Of a stretch of 64,000 bases of DNA, positions 56,929 to 64,000 are shown piece by piece. The notes under the pieces are model-generated. The model was not told where the DNA came from. It was given only the letters and a program-made list of their open reading frames with translations, and did not search any database. Position 1 is the first letter of the stretch. The number at the start of each line of letters is the position of its first letter. Both the position numbers and the translations under genes were made by a program. The stretch comes from Spinellus fusiger. Lineage: Eukaryota; Mucoromycota; Mucoromycetes; Mucorales; Phycomycetaceae. Location of the stretch: the NCBI GenBank assembly GCA_025094145.1, contig JALLLS010000030.1, positions 248,001 to 312,000 of the forward strand, given 5' to 3'.

Positions 56929-59652
56929 ATGAGACAGCGTAAAACACTCCAACAAGGGCAGTCACCCCACGAACAAGGTGAACGTGGAGGCCAAACTACA
57001 TTCAAGGGCAGTGGCACTCGTGGTGCTTGTGCTGAAGTATCCGAAAAAACCACAGAACCACGGGAATTGATGGAAGACATTATGGCAGACGTGCCTCTTC
57101 TCTTCAAGTCAAAGCCAGTGCCATTTTGGAAGAGAAAGCGTTTTCATTTTATTGTGGGTGTTACTGTGGGATTGATGGGGGCCTTGTATGGTGCCTCCAC
57201 TACACCCATGGCCCAAACCCACTTGAATGATTTTCAGGCATTTCTCGCCCTACAACTGGCAGAAATGGATATTTCAAGCATGTTGCCTGCTACAGAAGCA
57301 GTGGATGATATTCTGGGCAATTTTACTAGTTTTATTAAACCCGCTCCTACCAGTGATATTCCGTTTATGCCTGCCCTTGCCTTCAAGTAAGCGTATAGGC
57401 TAGGAAGAATGATGAGTGACTGACAAGGTAGAGAAGAGTTACAGTTGAATCCACATTTCCCAGTGGTGCTTATCCCTGGTATTGTCTCTTCTGGGCTTGA
57501 GAGTTGGGGAACATCAGAGAAGTCACGCAAGTACTTTCGAAAGCGCATGTGGGGAACAGGCAGTGAGTAAATGGGATAGTGGCTGATACTGACTGATACT
57601 GGGTAGCTATGTTTCGATCTGTTTTATTGGATAAGGAATTATGGACAAAGCACCTTCGACTGGATCCTGTCACTGGATTGGATCCACCGGACATAAAATT
57701 ACGTGCTGCCCAAGGTAAATGAGAACAAAGACATAAGTAAATGACTGTATTTATGTATGTATTTAGGCTTGGATGCGGCAGACTATTTTGTAGCTGGGTA
57801 AATAGAGTCTTGCTAACGAGAAGCTATCCCTCTAATAACCTATTAACACAACTATTTCTGCTTCTTACAGCTATTGGGTGTGGGCTAAGATCATAGAGAA
57901 TTTAGCTACCATTGGCTATGACAGCAACACAATGTACTTGGCTAGTTACGACTGGAGACTGTCTTTTCATAACCTAGAAGTACGCGACAAGTACTTTTCA
58001 AAGTTAAAATCTACAATTGAAATGTACAAAAAGACAACCCAGCGTAAATCCGTAGTGATTACACACTCTATGGGTAATAAAAAAAAGAAAAAGGAAAAAG
58101 GAAAAAGAAAGAAAAAGAAAAGAAAAGAAAAGAAAAAGAGACTATACCTTGCCAACAGACTACGTGGACTTGTGTGCTGATAACTTGTGTATGGATAGGT
58201 GGATCTCTTTTTCCTTACTTCCTCAAGTGGGCGGAGAGTCCACAAGGCGGTCAGGGTGGACCTCATTGGGCAGACAATCACATAGAGTCCTTTGTGAATA
58301 TCGCTGGCACATTGGGAGGAGTTCCTAAAGCACTCACAGCAGTTCTCTCTGGTGAGACGCGTGATACAATGGCAGTGGGCAGCTTTGGTGCTTATCTACT
58401 GGAGAAGTTCTTTTCCCGAAGAGAGCGTGCTAGTTTAATGCGTAGTTGGGGTGGTGTGAGTTCAATGCTTCCAAAGGGCACAAGTGTATTATGGGGAAAT
58501 GCAGAATCAGCACCTGATGATAACAAGGACACCGATCAGTCCTATGGTAATATGGTGTCTCTTACTTCTATGGATTCAGACAACCTCTCCCATCCTGGCA
58601 CTGAATCCTTAACCAACAACTACACGGTGGAAGAGTCATTGAACTTGTTACAGCGCACATCTCCTCCTGAATTCAATCAGCTACTTCTTCGTAACTATTC
58701 CTATGGTATTACCACTTCCAAGAGCCAACTCAAAAAGAATGATGGAGATGATACCAAGTGGGCCAATCCATTTGAGTCCCAATTGCCTATGGGTAAGTAC
58801 ATTGATGAGAACACAAAACATTAAAAGGGAGGGGGGGATTCATATAGCACCCGACATGAAAATATTCTGCTTCTATGGGGTGGGTCTGCCTACAGAACGT
58901 AGCTATTACTATACAGCTTCTTCAGAGGGACTGTCTTCTTGCAGTGATCCTAATGAATGTGAGGAGTCTAATGAGGGTAACTGTTTAATGAGTGAAGATC
59001 CCTCCAATCAGACCTCAGACAGTAGTACATCCCAGCTACCTCACTTAGTAAGTCATAGGAGAAGAAGGAATGAGGAATCTAGCCACTTACACCCTGCAGT
59101 ATATTGATTCGACTATCCACCGACCATCAGCAGGAGTAGAAACAGGAGTGAGATTTGGTGAAGGGTAAGTGATAAAAGAGTAGGATGATAGGATGATAAA
59201 ATAAAAAAAAGAAAGTAGAGTAACTGATAAATACACACAAAATACACACAAAATACATCAACAGAGATGGCACAGTTCCTCTTCTCTCTCTTGGCTACAT
59301 GTGTACACCCTCTGGCGGATGGACACAGCATGCAGATCTCTACAATCCCTCTCATAGTCCTGTCAAAATAAGAGAGTATTTACATGAACAGCCTGAGAGC
59401 AAATTAGATGTAAGAGGAGGAAGTAAAGCAGGAGATCATGTTGATATTCTTGGCAATTGGGATATGACGGTAGGTGGTCTGTTATGTCTGTTTTCTACTG
59501 ATATTTGTGTGTGTTTATTCTAACTGTTCTTCCTACTGCACTAGCTGGATATATTGAAGATTGTCTCTAATCAGTCTTCCAATGTGACAAGTCGACTGAT
59601 CACTAAGATTGATGAGTACGCACAAAAGATCCAACTCGACCATAAGCCATAA
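56929..59652 (+). CDS. LRO1: Phospholipid:diacylglycerol acyltransferase (PDAT, Lro1)
   Basis: Ten exons: 56929-57386, 57432-57562, 57607-57714, 57767-57797, 57871-58073, 58199-58792, 58848-59047, 59100-59164, 59265-59469 and 59545-59652, giving 700 aa (yeast Lro1 661). A basic cytosolic N-terminus is followed by one membrane helix (RFHFIVGVTVGLMGALYGAS). The lumenal LCAT-like domain has FPVVLIPGIVSSGLESWG (lid/oxyanion region), LDPVTGLDPP, AADYFVAGYWVWAK and YDWRLSF. The nucleophile elbow HSMGGSLF is next, then the Asp-containing GDGTVPLLSLGY and the catalytic-His segment GDHVDILGN. It transfers an acyl group from phospholipid to diacylglycerol to make triacylglycerol in the ER. One exon is only 31 nt, and an intron splits the nucleophile motif between the two glycines of HSMGG. 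Confidence 0.95.
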
Positions 59653-59757
59653 CGTTGGTAGCTTCTATTACCCACTGCACTGATACTTGTATATTTTATT
59701 ACTATTAATCGATACTTTTTCTCTCTCTTTCTCTTTCTCTCTTTCTCTTTCTGATAT

Positions 59758-62253
59758 TTATAAAGTCTGGCTTGAGGATATCAAAGCGTACATATAAAGT
59801 GGTATGACAATATTGTCATTTTGAGTTGAAAAGGCCTCAAGCAGACCTAACTATGAGTATATCTATATATTCATATACATGTCTATCGCTATGGAAGATC
59901 ATTTACCTGTCAGCACCACAATAAAGACATAAGCAATCCATTGAGAAGAGTCCATCATCACTCCAAAGTGTGTGGTATCTTCAATGTGCATAGTATTGGC
60001 CATACTAATAATACACCACGACCCAATGCACACTATCACCACAAAAGCAAGGGTTCCTTCTACTGTCTTTTGGGTTCCTGGCCATGACCAGCGACCACAG
60101 TATTTACCTACTAAAGAAGCCTGTTTTTTTATATATATATAATAAATATAATAAATATAGAGTCGATGGGTCTATTGTCCAACCCATAGAGCATTGACTT
60201 ACTGCTGCATCTCCCAATCCCAAAGAGAGGATCCCAGAGAAGGTAGCCAAGAGATTGGAACTAATAGAATTCATTCATCAATGCACTGGTTCCTTTTTCT
60301 TCTTTTTCTTTTTCTTCTAGTCATTACCTTCTTAGCCAAACAGGACCAGCACAGCCCAGCAGTAAGTAAATATGACTAAGAATCACAGGTCCCAAGTCTC
60401 TCTCATCAATAAACTCGGAAAGAAACAGATGAAGACGCTTGCTATAGGGCCAAACAGCAAAATATCGCAAGTATTCAAGGTAGATAAATGCAGCCAAGGC
60501 AACACCAAAGGCAAGTTCAAGAAAATAGGGCTGTGTAGATGGGATGTACACCATTGGAACAAAACAGCCACTTGCCAAATTGAGCTTACCTGTAGTAATA
60601 CACCAGGAACAAACATCATGACGGCCAATGCATGAAATAGCTTTCGTTTCTTGTTCAATGTACTTGTTAGTACTCTTCGTGAGGACTTTCCTGTGGGTGC
60701 ATCTAATCCTACATCCAACACATGCACCCATACAACCACTGTCACACCCACAAGGACTCCCCAATACAAAAAAAGAACAAGGCGAGCAGGAGACGTGAAT
60801 ACAAAGGCCAATGTCCTACACACAGCCTGAGTCCCACTGCTCTTCCTTTGCTCCCATCCCATCCCTATACTCCTGGCACACTGACTTACCACAGAATAGG
60901 GTGCTGTCCTGTCATCCTCTGACAAAGGGGAGCTACCCAACCCACCACCACCACAGCAGTAGCAGCATAAAACAGGACAGCGACAACTACCTTGTGCCGA
61001 GACAGACTCTGCCAATCCTCCACACGACGTGATCTCCAATACGATGTCTGTGCAATACGCCTAGAGTATCGTAGCAAAGGCAGTCCCATACCACCCACTA
61101 CCAACATTCCCAGCACCAATGCATGGATCAGTACTGATATTTGAAAAATAGTAGAGTTAACATGAGAAGTGTCTGGAGAAAGATACTAAGAGGAATAAGT
61201 ATCCCTTGTGCCGAAAAGGAAAGATGCTTACTGCAGTCCCCCACAGCATTGTCAGTGCACTATAGACAAGAACGCCCAGTGTTTGTGACAGAATCCCCAT
61301 TTCTCCCAAGGTAAATGACCTTTGCAGTGCAACAAGGCCTACATAAAGGGCTCCTTGAAATGCATGGACTGCCAACAGCAACCTGAGCAGAGAAGAGGCA
61401 TGCAGCACAGGCATTCCCATAGCCCCACGATGAATGCCTATGACCAGGACAGTGGAAATGCCTCCCCAAAGCACGACCAGACCACCCTGCTTCCATGGTG
61501 CTATTCTCACCCTCCACCAAGAACTCACATACACACACAGGACAAATAAAAGGCTCATCAGCACGAGTAGTTCTACATAGCCCTGAAAGAATTCTGCATG
61601 TCTCTTGTCAGTTGACTCTCGCTAGAGACCCTCCCCTCTAGCTTACGAATGGAAGGGGTGTCCGCAGTTGACAGTGCATGTAGGAGCTGGGCTACTGCTA
61701 CCATGGGCAAAAGAAGAACACCACAGACTATGCCGTCGTCTGCACCTGCACTACAGTTGTTTGTTTGTTTGTTTGTTTTCTTCCCTAAGGATAGCAAACT
61801 GTCGACGGCACCTACCGAAACCCACCCGAGAGAGTAGAACCAGAGATTCTAGGGAGGCAGATCCATTGGCCCACGGCTGCTGCCCACACCAAACAACCCA
61901 TCCATACTATGCGTGTTATTGACAGTGGTAGGGTGGTCATTACCAAATACAGTTGAGTGTGGGATAGGACTCTGTGCTCTAAGGAGCTGACAAAACACCC
62001 AAGCAGCAGACCCCACCCATAAGGTCTTTTCTACCCGAGATGTAGGGTGAAGTGGTGTGGATGAAGAATGAAAAGAGGGGCGACACTGTGACTGTGGTTG
62101 TGGTTGCAGTTGTGGTTGCAGTTGTGGTTGCAGTTGTGGTTGCAGTTGTGGTTGCAGTTGTGGTTGCAGTTGTGTCTGAAACTGTGCCTGCAACTGTGCC
62201 TGTAGTTGCTGTCTATCATAGGAGACTGATACTGGCCTGTAATGTTGCTTCAT
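59758..62253 (-). CDS. SEC59: Dolichol kinase
   Basis: Ten exons: 61944-62253, 61816-61906, 61647-61750, 61232-61593, 60890-61185, 60590-60836, 60328-60530, 60203-60260, 59907-60120 and 59758-59846, giving about 657 aa. The second half has all family signatures: LNKKRKLFHALAVMMFVPG, ELAFGVALAAFIYLEYLRYF, EFIDERDLGPVILSHIYLLL, LATFSGILSLGLGDAAASLVG (the CTP-binding DGxGD-like loop) and the end LEAFSTQNDNIVIPLYMYAL. More than ten hydrophobic helices. It phosphorylates dolichol with CTP in the ER membrane, supplying the lipid carrier for glycosylation and GPI anchors. The N-terminus carries a Gln-Pro-Gln-Leu repeat encoded by a 12-bp minisatellite. The acceptor near 60836 is the least certain. 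Confidence 0.93.
62095..62176. repeat. 12-bp coding minisatellite in dolichol kinase exon 1
   Basis: About seven units of TTGTGGTTGCAG (+ strand), encoding repeated Leu-Gln-Pro-Gln on the minus strand. Units are nearly identical, indicating recent expansion; length variation would stay in frame. Confidence 0.9.
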
Positions 62254-62355
62254 GCTTTAAGCAGAAGAAAAAGAGAAAATAAATAGAGTCCGTTTTACAT
62301 ATTGAAATTTATAATAAAGCAGTATCTAAAGGAAGAGGAGCCTATCACGTGCTGT

Positions 62356-63708
62356 CTAGGCCAAGAGAGAGGCAGCCAGGTAGTGTTCCTGCAGTGGTTC
62401 AATCACCCGCGAAAGACCCTCTCCTGTCAATACAGGCTCCAGTTCATACAGTGTGAGGTTGATGCGATGGTCAGTGACTCGGTTCTAAGTAAGGGTGGAT
62501 GAGGATGAATAAGCAATTCCTTCTTTCTCTTCTCTTTTCTTTTCTTACCTGGGGGAAGTTGTAAGTTCTGATCTTTTCCGAACGATCGCCTGTGCCAATC
62601 TGCTGGTTGCGGGAGTTTCTTCTTAATAAATCAGTCTCTTGTCGTGCCACGTCGTATATTTTGGCACGAAGCACCTTGAGGGCCTTGGCTTTGTTCTGAG
62701 CATCAACAGTGAGCATGTGGAGCCTAGGAAGAACACCTTACCTTGTGCTGAGACCGTTCGTCCTGCATGGACACTGTTAATCCAGTAGGAAGATGGGTCA
62801 TTCGAACAGCACTGTCCGTGGTATTCACATGCTGTCCTCCTGCACCAGAAGCACGGTACACATCAATGCGCAGATCGCTTTCTTTGATTTGGATATCCAC
62901 TTCAGTAGGCTGTGGCATCATGGCAACCGTCACCGTGGATGTATGTACTCTTCCTTGAGTTTCTGTTGTAGGCACTCGTTGGACTCTACAGTCGCATCTC
63001 TTGTCAATAGGGCTCTTTTATCTATGTTCCCAAGACCACTTGCCTGTGCACTCCCGTCTCATACCGCAGCATACCAAATACATTCTTGCCTGTAATATTG
63101 ATAATCATCTCCTTGTTCTCCTTGGGCCTATCTGTGGAGCCAGACAGAACTTCCCATTTCCACCTGTTGATCTGTGAAAAGCGCTCATACATACGGGCCA
63201 TTTCACCTGAGAATAGAATCGCCTCATCCCCACCTGCTCCTGGTCTAATCTCAAGAATAGCACTGGCTGCATCGGCCGTGTCCTTGGGAGCCAACTCCAC
63301 CACCAATTGACGCTCAATGTCCACCCACCGGGCAGTCAGTTCCTGCAACTCCTCTTCTGCCAAAGACACTATGCTCTGGTCCTGTTCTGTCAACATCAGC
63401 TGCACCTGCTCCAGTTCCTGCTGACACTGCCTCCACTCACTGTAGAGTCGGGTGGCAGAGGAGAGACTGGAGGCTTCTTTGGAGGCCTTGGTGAGTTCAG
63501 CAGGAGAGAGGGTGTTATGACTGAGCTGCTGTAGGAGAGTGTCGTGGCGCACTGTCATGTGAGCCAGTTTAGACGCCAAGGGTGCGGTTATTCTGCTCTT
63601 CACTGCTAGTGCCAGAAAGCGGTTCATAAGCAGCGTCGTGTACAGCCCAAACCTACCCTGAGTAGAGTACTGTCTTGTGCATTGGAGGAGAGGTCGAATG
63701 AACACCAT
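62356..63708 (-). CDS. MRF1: Mitochondrial peptide chain release factor 1
   Basis: Four exons: 63044-63708, 62742-62985, 62549-62695 and 62356-62484, giving 394 aa. The N-terminus ([18 protein letters not shown]) is a basic mitochondrial presequence. It is followed by the class-I release-factor helical domain, then [22 protein letters not shown], the GGQ motif ([22 protein letters not shown]) that triggers peptidyl-tRNA hydrolysis, and the C-terminal [20 protein letters not shown]. Family length fits. Intron 1 uses a GC donor: the exon ends CACAG and the intron starts GCAAGT (63043 downward), with an ordinary TGTAG acceptor at 62986-62990. Any GT alternative would break the conserved GVHRVQRVP. 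Confidence 0.96.
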
Positions 63709-63861
63709 GGACAAACAAAAAGGTCTAGCAAACGAGTCACGAAGCCCATCAAATACAGCTCACGGCTCGTCGTCACTTGTAACGTGTTCTCCTCCTCCTC
63801 CTCCTCTTCTTTCTTCTTTCTTTTTTGTTTTTGTTTTTATTTTTGTTTTTGTCTGTCTGCC
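63709..63861. promoter_or_regulatory. Compact divergent promoter MRF1 / DCP2
   Basis: Only 153 bp separate the divergent start codons. The segment has a CTCCTCCTCCTCCTC run (about 63788-63805) and a long T-rich tract with TTTTTG repeats (63820-63856) on the DCP2 side. Both genes probably share a nucleosome-free region. Confidence 0.5.
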
Positions 63862-64000
63862 ATGCAACCAAGTGTAGTATTAGCCAATGCGTCTTTTGGA
63901 GAAGTCCTTGATGATCTCTCAAGGTAAATAAACAAGAGAAAGAAAGAACTGTCGGTCTGATGAGGGTTGGCTTGTAGTCGTTTCATCATCAACGTACCCA
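63862..64000 (+). CDS. DCP2: mRNA decapping enzyme Dcp2, 5' end only
   Basis: Exon 1 is 63862-63923; exon 2 starts at 63978 and is cut by the window edge. The joined reading MQPSVVLANASFGEVLDDLS followed by SRFIINVP is the start of the Dcp2 regulatory domain (SFxEVLDDLSSRFIxNxP). Dcp2 is the Nudix hydrolase that removes the 5' cap. The Nudix box lies beyond the window. The match is short but very specific. Confidence 0.85.

Noticed and set aside
62052..62282. + strand ORF with Val-Val-Ala repeats
   Set aside because: It is the complement of the 12-bp minisatellite in dolichol kinase exon 1, with no independent support.
1..64000. Secondary-metabolite or other biosynthetic cluster, CRISPR array
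   Set aside because: No synthase, tailoring or transporter set occurs together, and no regularly spaced direct repeats with unique spacers are present.

Overview
The window is nuclear DNA of a filamentous or early-diverging fungus, most likely in the Mucoromycota. The evidence is compact genes split by many short (about 40-90 bp) GT-AG introns with TACTAA-like branch sites and AT-rich intergenic DNA. It also has a Smg8-type NMD gene (absent from most yeasts), Fanzor-type (eukaryotic TnpB) relics, Tc1/mariner elements and a two-ORF LINE. The species is not identified from sequence; the phylum is an inference.

Layout. 0.96-2.7 kb: FHA-domain protein (-). 3.8-8.7 kb: a near-complete LINE retrotransposon (-) with perfect 16-bp target-site duplications, next to a decayed Tc1/mariner element (8.77-9.72 kb). 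10.8-27.0 kb: gene-dense block with a PQ-loop membrane protein, a PhnP-like metallo-beta-lactamase-fold hydrolase, Smg8-like (-), two unrecognised proteins, and the large CORVET subunit Vps8. 27-35.8 kb: gene-free, AT-rich, holding two Fanzor fragments and a Tc1 relic. 35.9-40.2 kb: mitoribosomal bS1m/Mrp51, an RCC1-repeat protein (-) and 3-ketodihydrosphingosine reductase. 40.3-43.5 kb: three back-to-back transposons (internally deleted Tc1, mariner with four stops, 5'-truncated LINE inserted at the mariner end). 43.5-49.8 kb: a 6.2-kb gene desert. 49.8-64 kb: gene-dense block with a SAM + HMG-box regulator, mitoribosomal uL5m, a tail-anchored unknown protein (-), PDAT/Lro1, dolichol kinase Sec59 (-), mitochondrial release factor 1 (-), and the 5' end of the decapping enzyme Dcp2, cut by the window edge.

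Functional themes. Three genes serve mitochondrial translation (bS1m, uL5m, mtRF1). Three are ER lipid enzymes (KDSR, PDAT, dolichol kinase). Two act in mRNA turnover (Smg8-like, Dcp2). They are not arranged as a pathway cluster; this is an ordinary housekeeping neighbourhood interrupted by two transposon-rich islands. Exon boundaries were worked out by hand. For every spliced gene model the exon lengths sum to a whole number of codons, which gives the models internal support; no transcript data were available.

The most unusual signal is in the LINE: in element orientation both copies have target-site duplications that start with the same ACTGTA(A)CTTT sequence, and both sit at the end of a Tc1/mariner element. 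This suggests a sequence-preferring retrotransposon.
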